Below are positions 46,412 through 58,832 of a stretch of 64,000 bases of DNA, piece by piece. Under the pieces are notes generated by a model that was given only the letters and a program-made list of their open reading frames with translations, did not search any database and was not told the origin of the DNA. A program made the translations under genes and the position numbers. Each line of letters opens with the position of its first letter. Position 1 is the first letter of the stretch. The DNA is from Diaporthe sp. PMI_573 (Eukaryota; Ascomycota; Sordariomycetes; Diaporthales; Diaporthaceae): the NCBI GenBank assembly GCA_021399435.1, contig JAJTUP010000047.1, positions 248,001 to 312,000 of the forward strand, in the 5' to 3' direction.

Positions 46412-48099
46412 ATGTCAAGTTTCCTATCTGGACTGTGAGTCTGTCCTTGACCGCCTGGCCGCCCTCCTCTCCCACTCCGCCCTGCCCTGCCACCGCGTCT
46501 CTGCATGTGAGCATGTGCGCCTATCTATGATCGTCCGTGGAGGATGCGGTCCCAGAGAAACGGATGCATACAGGGACACAGACACAGACACAGACGCAGA
46601 CGCAGACGCAGACACAGATGCAGATGCAGATGCAGATGCAAGCTGTGCCGGATCATACCCCAAGCCTCGGTGCCGTCAGACCTCGCCTAGCATCAGAAGG
46701 TCACCGCCGCAACCTGTCACGAGCATGCATGCTGCACCCTATGCCTACCCTATGCCCTGCCCTGCCCTGCCCTGCCATGCCCTGCCATGCCCTTGTCTTG
46801 GCGCTTGTTGCGCTCCATAAGCCTAGTCTGCCGCCACTTGCGTGTCCACCAGATTCATGCCCATCATGTCTTTGTCCGCTGCCCTGGGGCGACTAGAAGA
46901 ACCCCGTCTTGTCCTCCCCCACCCCCGGGGCACTCGCTCATACATACGCTTGCATCTCTCACTACTTGGTTACCCGTCACTAATATCCCTCTTAGACGGT
47001 CACGAAGCAAGTCACGAGGAGCAAGTAAGAACACTGGCCGCCCCGGGACACCAAAGGAGGCCATTCCTGCAGTACCGTCCCCCACACAGGAGCAGCAGAG
47101 AGGACGCGCTCTAGACAGCGTCCTGCCGCCGCTGCACCCGCCAGACTCCCTCTCCAGGCCTGTCGGCACCACGATGGCCTCAAGCGCCAACGGGGATGAC
47201 GCCCTCAAAGCTTACCACCTGCCCCACCCTCTCCCGGCCTGGGTCAACCCGGCCTATGCCAAGCACATTGTCAAGGGCAACTTCATGACCCTCAGCGCCC
47301 GGCCCAAGACGGTCGAGCAAGGCGAGTGGATTGCCCACCAGTGTGTCGAGCACTATCGCAACCTGTGGCACTTTGTACGCGTCATATACGAGAAGGAGGA
47401 GAACGGCACCAACATCTGCGATGCCACCACGTGCCCCAAGATGGCTGCCGGCCCGTAAGTCCACCTCACCCAGCCTCGTTGGCGTCCAGCCAGCCGGCTA
47501 GCCGCCAGACCACGCATGTCATATGGGTGCCCCATCGGCTAATCCTTACTAGGAACCACTCGTACACATGGCTAAACAGCCGCTACGAGCCCGTCGAACT
47601 GCCCGCCTTCGAGTATATCACCCTCATGCAGCGGTGGATATCGGGCAAGACCGACAACACAAATGTGTTCCCAACGGACCCGGCCGGGGTATCATACGCG
47701 CTGAACCCGGCCCTCGGCTCGTCCCCCTCGCTGTCCAGCATCAGCGGCGACGGCGAGGACTGGGTGGGCCGCCGCAGCGGGTTCCCCAAGGAGTTCATGT
47801 CCATCTGCCAGACCATCTTCCTGCAGATGTTCCGCGTCTACGCCCACCTGTACCACGCCCACTTCGTCGAGCCCTTCTACCACCTCAACCTGGAGAAGCA
47901 GCTCAACAGCTGCTTCAGCCACTTCCTGCTGACCGCCACCAACCTCGACCTGCTGCGGCCCCTCGAGCTCGAGCCCATGCAGCCCCTCATCGACCTCTGG
48001 GCCGCTAACGGCACCTTTCCGCCCGAGTCCAAGGCCTACCAGATGGCGAACCTGGCTGCGGGCCAGACCCTGCTGGCCAAGGCTGGTGTTCAGCCATAG
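46412..48099 (+). CDS. MOB1/phocein-family protein, MOB2-like kinase activator
   Basis: Three exons: 46412-46434 (MSSFLSG plus two bases), 46996-47454, 47553-48099; 342 residues. Exon 1 is only 23 nt, and intron 1 is 561 bp. Joined, the N-terminus is MSSFLSGLRSRSKSRGAS, the basic start usual for fungal MOB2. The MOB domain follows: YAKHIVKGNFMTLSARPKTV, EQGEWIAHQCVEHYRNLWHF, CPKMAAGPNHSYTWLN, then FMSICQTIFLQMFRVYAHLY and HFVEPFYHLNLEKQLNSCFS. Zinc ligands are Cys in ICDATTCP and His in AHLYHAHF. MOB2 binds and activates NDR kinases (Cbk1/COT1) in polarity and cell separation. The distinction from other MOB classes rests on overall pattern. Confidence 0.88.
46575..46641. repeat. Hexanucleotide microsatellite in MOB2 intron 1
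   Basis: Successive GACACA, GACGCA and GATGCA units, an evolving hexamer tract; a CCCTG-type run follows at 46755-46791. Confidence 0.9.
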
Positions 48100-49309
48100 G
48101 GGGGCTGGGACGCCCTGGGGTCAGTCGGGTGTTCGAGATCCGCTCGTCCTTGGGGGAGGCAGGGAGACTGTCTACGTGATGTTGGATCGCTCCCCGGTGA
48201 AGGGAGCAAGTCGAGTACCTTTGCATGGGTTTTGTTGTGAGCAGAAGAGCAAAAATTGCATGGCATTGCTAGTCCTGTTAGACTTTGTTTGATTACACCT
48301 CTGGGGACCAGGCGCACAATAACACAATCCGTACTTTACTATCAACCTACCGTGCTGGCTAACAACCCCAGTACTCGGACTCCAAAAAATTTAAAGCATT
48401 AGCTCCTTGCCTCGTGTGGACAGACTGTGTTCTTTCAACGTGCAAGCCCTCGTGACCCAGCACGAGCCCGTCCTCAAGAGACCACAAATACATCGATAAA
48501 TTGGATTAGGATCAGAAGCATTTCATATATATATGCCCTCTCCCCGACACACACCATGGCCCACCAACAAAGCGCAGTAAATTACGCAACGTCCCCATCC
48601 CACGCGAGCACATGGCTCCGCCTCTATGCGCTGCGCCGGTGTGCCTGCCCGCATCCATTGAACAGCATCCATCATTTTGTTAAATCATCACAAGTCAGAC
48701 AGCCCTAGGATCCGCCAGGCCGCAAGGCTCAGTAGTTTGTAGACGATGCAAATCGGATCTCGCCCTCCCGTCGGGTGTAGCGTGTGAGAACCGGTCGTCG
48801 AGTAAATACACCCGCCGTGTTATAGCACAAGGCAACCGTGCCCCGTGCCAGAGGCTAAACCGTCACAACACATGCCTGGGCCCTGCCTAACAGCGCCCTA
48901 GTCCAATCCGCGCAATGCCTCGCATTTACCAGCCAGTGGTTGGGCCGAGGAAAAGACGTGAGTGCCGCGCTAAGGCGGAACTTTCATTTAGACATTGAAA
49001 GTGGTCCGCCGAACCTAACAACAAGTTGTGATTATTTTGTGTAGGCATGTCATTATGGGCAACTAATTGTACGCCCTCCATCGCGCACATTAAAAATCAC
49101 CTCACCCCAATTGTCATGATTCCGAAGCCCTATTGTCTCTGGCCATGCTGAGACACAACGGTCTTCTCGAATGCGCACAAGACACCCGCTCCCCTTCAAG
49201 GAAAATCAACACTGGAACCTACCTGAATCCCTAGCGTTCGAACCCGAAGCAGCGATACCAGGACGTGAATATCAAGACACAGTCCCCAATTTGATTGCCC
49301 ATAGAAAGA
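48100..49309. other. Intergenic, nothing seen
   Basis: 3' flank of MOB2 and upstream region of the next frame. No supported gene. Confidence 0.55.
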
Positions 49310-50011
49310 ATGTGGGCGGAGGACGATTCCAATTCCGAGCTGCCGCACCAGGGGCGACAGCGGCGGCAGCGCAGAATCGAGATCCACAGGCGATTGAAGC
49401 GCATAAGCGACGAGGCCGCCTCAGAGGAGGCTGCTAAGAACTCCCTTCCGACCGAAGACAGAAGGGAACCTAAGGGACCGCCCGAGGCCAGTGAGCAATA
49501 CGTTGCTGCGAGGCGCGAGCAAGAATGGGAAGAGCTGCATAACGAACTGTACGAAATTAGAAGAGCGGATCGAGCCCGAAGGACAAGTAGCCCCCGGGAC
49601 TTGAAGGGGAAGAAGGACTTGAATGGGGACAGCGATTGGGAACAAGACCAAGACGTCCCTAATTCTCCCCAGCAGAGCTCCCCGCCTCACGTGAGCGGCT
49701 CGGACTCTGTTTCTCCAGGACCAAACCAACCAGCCTCGCTTGTCGAGAAGGGCCCTCAATCCACTGATCCGGAAGAGGTCAACACCTTCGACGTGGACGG
49801 GGCAAATTCACCAGAAAACGCAAGCGCAACTTCCCCGCGAACAAGGTGGATATCGCAGAAGGATCTGGAGGGACTCATACGCCAGGGAATTGATCTCTAC
49901 AAAAGTGAGGTGACCAACGCAGTATACTATCTGGATCTGCTGGGAGAGAGGGTCTGGGTGGTAGACAAGAATGGGGACTGCGTTCTCGCTCAAGACCAGA
50001 GCCTGGATTAA
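49310..50011 (+). CDS. Hypothetical charged, largely disordered protein
   Basis: 233 codons from the first ATG after an in-frame stop at 49292 (MWAEDDSNSELPHQGRQRRQ). The N-terminal two thirds are Arg/Glu-rich with predicted coiled-coil character (ARREQEWEELHNELYEIRRA), followed by a Ser/Pro/Glu linker. The last 50 residues look folded (QKDLEGLIRQGIDLYKSEVT, then LLGERVWVVDKNGD). No family recognised. A further upstream exon is possible. Confidence 0.55.
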   Translation: MWAEDDSNSELPHQGRQRRQRRIEIHRRLKRISDEAASEEAAKNSLPTEDRREPKGPPEASEQYVAARREQEWEELHNELYEIRRADRARRTSSPRDLKGKKDLNGDSDWEQDQDVPNSPQQSSPPHVSGSDSVSPGPNQPASLVEKGPQSTDPEEVNTFDVDGANSPENASATSPRTRWISQKDLEGLIRQGIDLYKSEVTNAVYYLDLLGERVWVVDKNGDCVLAQDQSLD

Positions 50012-52621
50012 ACACCAAAGTCATCCCCAGAGGAGGCTGTTTGATGAAACATGACTGAAGCCGGGGGCCCACCAAATGGAAGGATCGTTGCAGCTTAGGT
50101 ACTGCGCCGAAAGAATGGCGTCCTCGCAAGCGGATTGTTGTCGTCGGGTTGCCTCCTTTGGAGGCCGCAGGCGTCAAGTCCTCGAAGCGATAGCGATGTG
50201 GTCGGGGATACCGGTTGACAGACGGGCCGTGGTTTCTCGGACGTGGAGCGGACAAACCCCCACGTGCCCGATAATGTGTGGCTGTGCCGAAAGTAGCCGC
50301 CACAATAAGCTTCCCGCCCCGAGGTCAGTGGCTTCTATCCAAAACAGGGGTAGGCTGAGAATGGAAAGGAACTATATCAGGATAGGAACCACGGGGCTGT
50401 GCGTTTCAATTGGTCCCTGACGTCGGCTCTATGAAGTGTGTACCGCAGTTCGGCCAGGAACACATCGGACAGAAGAACGCGGGAGTTAGAACAGGCGCCT
50501 TGAGTGGGCTTGAAGCGCGGCACTCGACCGAACTCGTAATGTGGGCTCTGAAGATGAAAATTCGATGACTCCTTCCCACATGAGCAGCATGGCAAAGAGA
50601 GGAAAGCCAGTAGCTAAGAGAGTGTCGCACTACGTTGCCGTTGAGCGAATGTATCCGTATACCTGCGGCAATATGCATCAGGATGGAGCGGTTTGAGGCG
50701 TCGTGGCGGAGCAGCTCGGGCAGCCCCCGTGGGGTTGGAGGTTTTCTGCAAGCTGTGCTGTAGCGTGTGATATGGATTTCCACGGGACGGTGGTCATTGA
50801 GTCGTCATTACATAGTGACCCGCGGCGAGCAAATGTGTAGTGAGCAGTAAGCTGCTGGAGCTGGACCTGGGTCCCTGTACTGAACAACTGAGCCCGGTGT
50901 CGTTTGCCGAGATGATAGAACGGGTCGAGTCGCTGCGAATGTGAGGGCGTGTCCCATCGGGATTGGCATTGGATCCATTGTGCCCTGGTTGGGAACCGAT
51001 CATCCAGCATCTTCGAGGATCAAGGCCTCGGTCAAGGCCGAGTGTGGGGGGGGGGGGGGAAACAATCCTCAGTGAGAGCTTCGATGCCTCAGCATCCCGT
51101 CGAGTATCACTCCATACAGCATGAAACGTCACATTGTGTTTTGGTTGCGATCTGTCGAGAAGAGATATCGCGGTGAAGGAAAGACAGATTAGGAAGTGGA
51201 TGTTGGAGAGGGACCAGCTGTAGTCTGCTGTGGTGTAGGGAAGCCGTCAAACTCAGAACTGCCCGAGTGGGGTTGGGGCGGGGGGAGGGAAGGAGGCATC
51301 CGGCTGTGAGTGGCCAATAGCCACTAGGTACCTGACCCCTTTCCTTGCCCAGCCAGCCAGCCAGCCCGCCAGCCAGCCTCCTGCGTCTCCTGGTCTTCCC
51401 TGCCAGGGCCGACCCCACAAGGAATTGCCCTCTTGGTCGTCTCTGCTCCCTCCAGTCCTGGCAGTCAGGCAGTCCGTCGTGCAGTACTCCGTAGGCCTCG
51501 CGGACTTGGGGTCGTCGAAGCGGTGCTGTGGCAGTGGCAGTGGCACAGACCAGGTTACCTCTCCTTCCAAGGTTCCTTCCCGGGCCCAACCCCAGACCAC
51601 AATCGTCGATCCTCGAACATGATTGTCGCCTGTTCTGTTGGTACTGGTAGTCCTCCGTACCTCCCCATGCCCTCTTCAAACAAAACGCCTCAAAACCCCA
51701 CCCGCCCACACAGGCTCGCCTGCTGGCTCCGCTCTTCCTCTCTGTCTGCGTGCAATTTGCTCCCCACCCGGCCACCCAAAATAACCACCACAGCTATTCA
51801 TTCGCCCCTTCTGAGGCTGAACCCCCCCCCACCCACCACGACAGCCAGCGTCAGAAGCGTGGCATACTCACTCACCTACACAGTAGGTAGGTAGGGTACT
51901 TACTGCACAAGCCACCTGGGCACCCGGGCCTCCCATCCATCGTTGGATCCCAGCTGTCCGGCACCCCGACGCCCACTCGCCCACCGCCTGTGAAGCCAAT
52001 CCAATCCAGGCCCTTGCAATTGACCGACTGCCCGGCCGCCCAATCTCACCTCGTCCCATCTGCTCCCTCTCTGGTTCGGTTCACATTCGCCTCAAATCCT
52101 GCTTCCGTCCTCTTGCAACTTTCATCCGTCATCGACCCTCTCGACCATGAGGGGCCGAACACACCGAACCACATCTCTTGCATCCTCCACCGTCACCCAG
52201 TGACAACCCTACCAGCTTTTGCTGCCGCCCTGCCGCCCGCTGCGCCCCTGGCCGAGCCGACGACCAACAACAACCACGACGACGAGCAGCAGTCTGGTCC
52301 TGCCAGCCACCGTCGCCTCGGGTTATGAGGGCCTAATCCTCATTGGCAGTCGGTACCGTTGACGGCGTCGTCTTGTCGTCGTCTCCGTCGTCGTTCAGCC
52401 TCGATTCCTCGCCTCTCTGGAGCTGGGCCCTGCGGATCGACTTTCAACCCTCATCTCACCCGTCCCGTCTCTCGGCCTCACAGCTGCGCCACCCCCGGCC
52501 AATCAACCTCAGTTGCCAGAGACACTGGCTCACCTCTCTCTTGGCGCGGCGCCCCCCAGCACTCACCCGGGCCTCAAGAGATCGACATCGATTTTCAGCT
52601 TCATACTCGCCCTCTCCTGAC
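50012..52621. other. 2.6-kb intergenic region / long upstream region of the C2H2 gene
   Basis: Contains a G13 run near 51048, CCAG-type repeats at 51350-51390 and CT-rich, C-rich leader-like sequence from about 51650. Short frames are not convincing. The frame of the next gene is open from 52343 but without an ATG until 52622. Confidence 0.5.
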
Positions 52622-54818
52622 ATGTCGCCGTCGCCAATCACCCGCGACCATGTCATCATGGCTCGCGACGCGTCGCCTGGCACCATCGCCGGTGCCACCG
52701 TCGGTGCCGCTGCCGCTGTCATTCTCATACTCGTGTGCAGTCTGCCATTTATATTAAAATCAAGGAGGAAACGACGACTGCGGAGACGCCAACAGCAAGA
52801 TGCTCTGCGACCTGAGATGGGCGTTGCTCCCATGCGTTCGCGGCCAGTTTCCCAGACTTTCTCCCAGTATCCCGCCAACCGACTCTCCCACCAAGGCCGT
52901 ATAGCCTCCACCGCGGGCACCTTATCCGATCGCGACTCACAAATCGGTAAAGAATACGGTCCAGACGGAATCGTATACCATCATGCGCCCCCTCCGCCGC
53001 CTACCGTCGCCCGCCACTCGATGCCATCGTGCTCCCCCGCTCCCAGCGTGCCTTCTCTGGCCGACGCAGTCGCGGCTGCCAGCCGAAACGCCTCTCCGGC
53101 CGTTGCTCAAGGACCATTTACGCCTCCGCCAGAGGGACAGCCAGACCGAAAGGGAACTTTTGGGACCTTGACCACGGAGCCCGAGTCTCTATCACGATCA
53201 GCTACGGGCAGTCTGCATGGGTCTCAGTCGATAAAGGGAGGCATCTTCCGCAAATTAAGTTCCAGATTCCACCGGGGAAGCACGAGATCAAGCGGGAGCG
53301 ATTCTCGTGGCACGGGACCCAAGCCGTCGGATATGGAAGTCGACGATGACCGCACTGAGGGCACGCCTGCTGTGCCGTATTTGCGCGACGACACGCCCCC
53401 AGGAGGAGGAGCAGCGGACGACTATTACAAGGCGGCAGCCGACGACTACGCGGGAGTTGGAGCACCTCTGTCGCCGCCCGAGGAGTCCAAATTGCCAGCT
53501 CCTGGCCCTGGCTCAGACTTCATCCATCTTATTGGGATGCCAGGGGCTTCTATAGTGGAATCAATGATGCCACACTCTAGAAGACAACATCTTGGAAGTC
53601 CGTTCAACTCCGCCGGGGCCCCGCCGAGTCCCACCTCGCCCCAAGTGAAGCAGGAAGAGCTGAGCAGTGAAGAGAGCGAACGAGGAAGGTCACTGGACAC
53701 CCAAAGTTACACCCTGTCTCCGCCACCCAACAGTGGCAACAGAGGCCTCCTTCTCGACTCCAGCCCAAAGAGGTTTGAGCCTCCACCCAGCCCATACCGT
53801 CCTGCACCTGGCACGGTCAACCCGATGGATATGATGAAACCGACGACGGCCGCCGAACAGGCTGCCTGGGTAGACACAGAAATTTGGAAACTTGAAAACT
53901 CCCCTCCACCTCAAGTTGATAACACACCGCCCCCATCCGAACCGTCCCCTCCTTCACAAGTCGAGTACTACCCGCCATCTCAGTCGCCACCACCCCAGCA
54001 AGCCCAGGTCGAACCTCCAGCCCAACCTGACCGTCCACATTTTCAAGCCGTTGTGCGACACCCGACACAAATGGACGTAACCACCAACGGGCAAGTCATG
54101 CCCCAAAATGACGAGCAAGTCATAACAGACATCTCCGACACCTCATCGCCTGGGTTCGACCAATATGCATACGGTCCATCCCCTTCAAACCATACCTCTC
54201 CAGAGACTAGATTCACGGAGTCAAACTATACCGCTTCCCCGTCGCCACGATCATCAATGTCGAATCGCCCCTCAAGTTCATTCGAACCGCCCACAGGTAG
54301 AGTACCGAGGGAATCCAGGTTGCCGCTGCAAATTATTGACACGTGCATAGAGTACTTGGAGACGACCATTAGCGGCCAATCGCAAGGTTCTGCATCGGAA
54401 GACAGAACCTCAGCGTCGCCCAAGCCCACATCATTTGCATGTGAGATTTGTGGAAGCAAGTTCGACCAGGTGCACAAGTTGAAGTACGCTCTCTCTCTCT
54501 GTCAATGACCATCCCGACCGTTTAACATCTGTATGCTTACTGTAACTCAGCCACCACAAACGCTACCACGAACGACCACACCAATGCCCGCAGTGTGACA
54601 AGCGCTTTGGCACAAAAACACATCTCGACCGGCATATCAACGACAAGCACAACAAAACACGAAAATACCACTGCACGGTGACCGGGTGCGCTTACTCAAA
54701 ACAAGGGGGTGGAAAGTCCTTCCCCAGAAAAGACAATTGGCGAAGACACATGCAAAATAAGCATCAACAGCCCAACCCTCCCGAGCCGGTGGAAGAGGAT
54801 GCAATCATGACTGGATAA
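52622..54818 (+). CDS. C2H2 zinc-finger protein with N-terminal membrane anchor
   Basis: Exon 1 52622-54483, intron 54484-54550 (GTACGC to CTCAG), exon 2 54551-54818; 709 residues. Residues 22-46 (GATVGAAAAVILILVCSLPF and on to IL) form one clean membrane span preceded by a 21-residue N-tail and followed by KSRRKRRLRRR. Positive-inside topology puts the rest in cytosol. About 550 residues are disordered, Pro/Ser-rich. Three C2H2 fingers end the protein: CEICGSKFDQVHKLNHHKRY-H (C607), CPQCDKRFGTKTHLDRH, and an atypical C-x4-C finger with an insertion ending in RRHMQNKH. The intron splits finger 1. This suggests a membrane-tethered regulator released by proteolysis (inference). The ATG at 52622 is the first in frame. 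Confidence 0.85.
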
Positions 54819-55911
54819 TGAGGGACTAGCCTGGAGCATAATATCGAAACTTTACGAATTCGTCACAGTCATATCCGCCCTGTTATCCGTCTTGACGCCA
54901 TAAGTGGCATGTTCAGTCCAAGCGTTGGGTATGTCGCGAACAGGGCTACTACAGATTGCCAGCCACTCCACTGGGCCAACGGCGGCGAGGCTTATCACTA
55001 GGCTCGCTACTCCAGTAGAGAGGCATTGGACCTCAGCTCCAACGGGATGCAAGACAGCCGTTTTCTAAGAGTGACACGGCGTCGTCGCCATCGGTCAAGG
55101 CTCTTGAGAAGAGTTGTGCTTGTTCCTACTTGGCAGCCTCTGGATGACACAGTGTGGTGGTCATGTTTCAGCCTAGGAACTGCAGGCCCTAGATCGATCA
55201 GATCTATCGTGGGGCAATGAGCGTCTAGCTCAGCTGATGCAATTTTCTATCCCGAATGTTTCACTCGTTCTGCCGTTGGCAGCATACAAAGTGGTGAATC
55301 GTGTGTGAGCATGGGAACTGAACATGACGAGGAAACAAACTGTCCGTTGAGGCGTTTATCGGAATACAGTAGAGTCATCACTGGGCTCGAGGCAATTAAA
55401 AGGTGCCAGGCAGATGGGGACAGCACGTATCCCGTGCTCGTCCAGGACTCAAGACAACAAAAATACAAAAGGAGTTCAAAAAAGATACTACTACCACGAT
55501 GCAAATGTGACAATGTGGGAATCAAGCCTTGATCATTGTGTGGATTGTACATCTCCGGTTTGCCCCAAACATCTGGAACGGTAGGGTACAGTAGTAGTAG
55601 TCCCCTCAGGATGTTTGTCACGTTTCCGCGGAATCGGCAGCATTGCCCATACAATGCCACACGGTCAAAACGAGTGGTAGTACCCCCATCTTTGCAAAGA
55701 TCTAACCGTTTTATTCAACCAAGTCCTCTAAATATGCTATGCGTACATGCAAGCAAGCTCTCCACGCAGGGTCTCGCTCATCATACACCTCGTCTCGGGG
55801 CTAGAGTCTATATGGGCATCCAATGCTGGTGCCGACTGCCCTGGTTCCCTCCCTTTTCCCCTTCTTCTGTCTGATCTTGCTCTCTCCCTTCCCCTCTTTC
55901 GTGCAACACCC
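54819..55911. other. Intergenic between convergent genes
   Basis: 3' flanks of the C2H2 gene and SSZ1. No supported gene. Confidence 0.6.
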
Positions 55912-57688
55912 TTAGGCGGACAGCGTTCCCCTCACACCACCCTTCGCTCCGACCTCCCTGGTCTGAATCGTGACGCTCAGGTCCGCCAGGACACTTATTG
56001 TGACCTCGACCTTGCTGCCCTTCTTGACGCCGCGAATAGTGGCCTCGGCGAGGGTGGATCCGATCTTCCACACCTTCTCGCGCTTCTCGTCGTCCTCGTC
56101 CTCCTCATCATCGTCAAAGTCGCTGTCGTCCTCGTCGTCTGCCTCCTTCTTCTCGCCATTCTCCTTGGACTTGGGCTCCGGCTTGGTGACGTGGATGTGC
56201 GTGTTTCCCTCGGCGATCTTGACGAGCACGTCGCCGCCTTCCTTGGGCGCGCTGACGTGCACGGTCCTGCGGGCCGGCACGGCCGTCTCGGGCGCGATCA
56301 CGGGCGTGAAGACCTCCTCCGACCCGTCGTCCGACAGTGCGACGACGCCGATGGCGTTGGTGACGTGCGCGACTGTCGTCACGGCGGCGTGGGTGCTCTG
56401 CTGCACGTCCTCGATCTCGAACTCCTGGATCAGGGAGGCCTGCAGCGCGGCGCCGCGGGCCTGCAGCTCGGAGGGGTTTATGGCTGTCGGGGTGGTGGAG
56501 GGGGCGAGGACTGTCGTCGTGGCCGGGAAAATGCTGCTCAGGTTCGCAGCGATGCGTGGTGTATGCGAGGTGCCGCCGGACAGGATGATCTCGTCAACGT
56601 CCAGGACGTCCAGACCAGCCTTCTTGACTGCACCCTCAACAAGGCGGTTGAAGCCCTCGAAGACGGATCGGGCGATCATCTCGTAGCGGAGCCTGTTGAT
56701 CGTGGAGGCGAAGTCGAACCCGTCGATCAGCGACTCGACGCTGAAGCTCGCGTTGGTTCCCAGACTCAGCGCCTTCTTAGTGGCCTCGGCCTCGTACTTG
56801 AGCTTGGCCAGCGACCGCGCAGTCTCCCGTGGGTCCTTCTTATGCTTCTTGATGAACTCCTTCGCAAAATGGTCCATCAGGACCTTGTCCAGCGCAAACC
56901 CAGCAAACTCGTAGTCGTGGGCGGTAGCCAGGATCGTGTACATGCCCCCGCGGCTCGCAACAACCGAAACATCGGAGCGGGTGCCACCCAGATCTGCCAC
57001 CACAACGATCTTGTCCGTGACCTCAGGGGCATCGGGGCGGCCATCATAGGCGAGGACGGATGCGACAGGCTCGGAGATGAGCTGCAGGACCTCGAGGTCG
57101 GCGTCGTTGGCGGCCTTGACCAGGGCGGTCTTCTGGGCATCGGTGAAGTTGGTGGGCACGGTGATGACAGCAGAGGTCACCTTCTTGCCGAGATAGTCGG
57201 AGGCAGAGCCGATGAGGCGGCGCAGGTAGCGGGTCGAGACTTCGGAAACGGAGACTTTAGATGGGGCCTCCTCGCCTTCCTTGTCCTTGACCTCAAAAGC
57301 GATGGTGCTGCCGGATTCTTGAGGGTGGGCAGAAGCATGGTTGTGGGTTGGGTCGATGGACTTGAAGTCCTTTCCTAGGAAGTCCTTGAAGTATGCGACA
57401 GTGTTGTCGGGGTTCCTGACCAGGAAGCTCTTTGCTTGGCCGCCATAGTACTCGTCGCCCTCGACGTAGGATAATATCGTGGGGATTTGTCGGTCTTCAG
57501 AAGCGCTGTTAGGATAGTGCACGGCCTGGTCCTGGCTCTTGTCACTCACCTCCATCTTCGTTTGCAATGACCTCTGCCTTGTCGTCGATTGTGTATGCAA
57601 TGGAGCTGTTGGAGCTGCCAAAGGTGATACCGATAGCGACACGGTCGCCCGGCTGAGGGCTGGGCCCAGTAACTCCGTTCTCACTCAT
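55912..57688 (-). CDS. SSZ1: Ssz1, Hsp70-like subunit of the ribosome-associated complex
   Basis: Exon 1 57688-57550 (MSENGVTGPSPQPGDRVAIG), intron 57549-57495 (GTGAGT), exon 2 57494-55912; 573 residues. Hsp70 nucleotide-domain motifs: phosphate-1 IGITFGSSNSSIAY, AVITVPTNFTDAQK, LISEPVASVLAYD, phosphate-2 VVADLGGTRSDVSVV, and adenosine loop ILSGGTSHTPRI. The C-terminal part is short, as in Ssz1, with no full substrate-binding lid. It carries an acidic insert (DDEDDSDFDDDEEDEDDEKR) typical of filamentous fungi. Ssz1 pairs with Zuo1 (RAC) at the ribosomal exit and stimulates Ssb. It is divergent from RRP40. Confidence 0.95.
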
Positions 57689-58034
57689 CTGGGCGGTGGT
57701 ATAGGTTAGATTTGGAACTGAAATTTGAAGCAAAGACGACTGTCAAGACCGGGTCAGAATGAATCTCAAGGCTGAGTAGGTGGTTAAGACGATAGTTGGT
57801 GGTGGGGTTGGACTCTTCAGCTGCGAATCTGACCGAATTTTTTTGGCTGCTAGGAAATTCTGGCGAGTCCCTCCCTTGCCCACCATCGCGGGTACGTATC
57901 TTTCCCCGATAACGATAAGAATCACCACCACCAGCAGGCAGGCAGTGGAATTTCTGAGGAAAGGTCCCTCCGTCATGGTGAACTTGGCCTTGTTGCCATT
58001 GGGGATTGTGTACGCAACGTCAGGCGCCATCAAA
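57689..58034. promoter_or_regulatory. Shared divergent promoter, SSZ1-RRP40
   Basis: 346 bp separate the two start codons, head to head. No clear TATA on either side. An arrangement inviting co-expression of a translation chaperone and an exosome subunit. Confidence 0.6.
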
Positions 58035-58832
58035 ATGTCCTCAGCAGAGGCATCTGTGGTCCTCCCAGGGGACACAATAGACCCCTCACATATACCTTCA
58101 CATCCCAAGAAAGCACTCCAGCTGGGGCCTGGACTGCGGCACGTCCCACCAAGCACCATCCTGCCCACTGTCGCGGGCCAGCTGGTCACAGACCGCAGGA
58201 AGAACTCATTATGGGTCGAATACAACGGCGGCAGAGTAAGCATTCAATCTGCAGTATCAAAGTTGAGGTGGCTAACCGTCGGTGACCTGTAGTATGTGCC
58301 CTCACAAGGTGACCTGGTAATCGGCCAGGTCCACCACGGCGCCGCCGACTTCTACTACGTCCAACTCACTCCTCACACCTCCAACGCACTCCTTCCGGTA
58401 CTGGCCTTCGAGATGGCCACCAAAAAGACACGGCCTCAACTTGCAAACGGTCAGCTTGTCTACGCACGCGTGTCACTGGCCAACAAGCACATGGACGCCG
58501 AGCTCGAATGCGTCAACCCCGCGACCGGGAAGGCAGATGGGCTAGGCCCGCTAACCGGTGGCATGCTATTCACCGTCTCACTTGGCTTTGCAAGAAGGCT
58601 CTTGATGCCCAAGAGTACAACCGACGGGGGCGTGGTCGTGCTCGAAGAGCTCGGCAACATGGGACTCGGCTTTGAGATCGCAGTGGGCAGGAATGGCAAG
58701 GTATGGGTCAACAGCGAGGCTGTGAGATCCATCCTGGTGGTCGGGAGGGCACTAAAGGAGACCGATGATGGTCGCCTGGACGTAGACGCCCAAAGAAAGC
58801 TGGTGAAGAAGCTGGTCAGAGAGACCGTCTAG
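58035..58832 (+). CDS. RRP40: RNA exosome cap subunit Rrp40
   Basis: Exon 1 58035-58235, intron 58236-58292 (57 bp, branch GGCTAACC), exon 2 58293-58832; 246 residues, the usual size. Order: N-terminal domain (VVLPGDTID, KALQLGPGLRH), S1 domain (YVPSQGDLVIGQVHHGAADF) and KH domain (GMLFTVSLGFARRLL, then IAVGRNGKVWVNSEA, with the GxNG motif of Rrp40). It binds RNA at the entrance of the nuclear and cytoplasmic exosome. Confidence 0.93.

Noticed and set aside
52343..52621. 93 extra codons at the N-terminus of the C2H2 protein
   Set aside because: The frame is open, but the first codon is TTG, the composition is Ser/Pro/Arg-rich leader-like, and the first ATG is at 52622.
55747..57378. 543-codon plus-strand open frame opposite SSZ1
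   Set aside because: Antisense shadow of a GC-rich, codon-biased gene; low-complexity composition and no domain.
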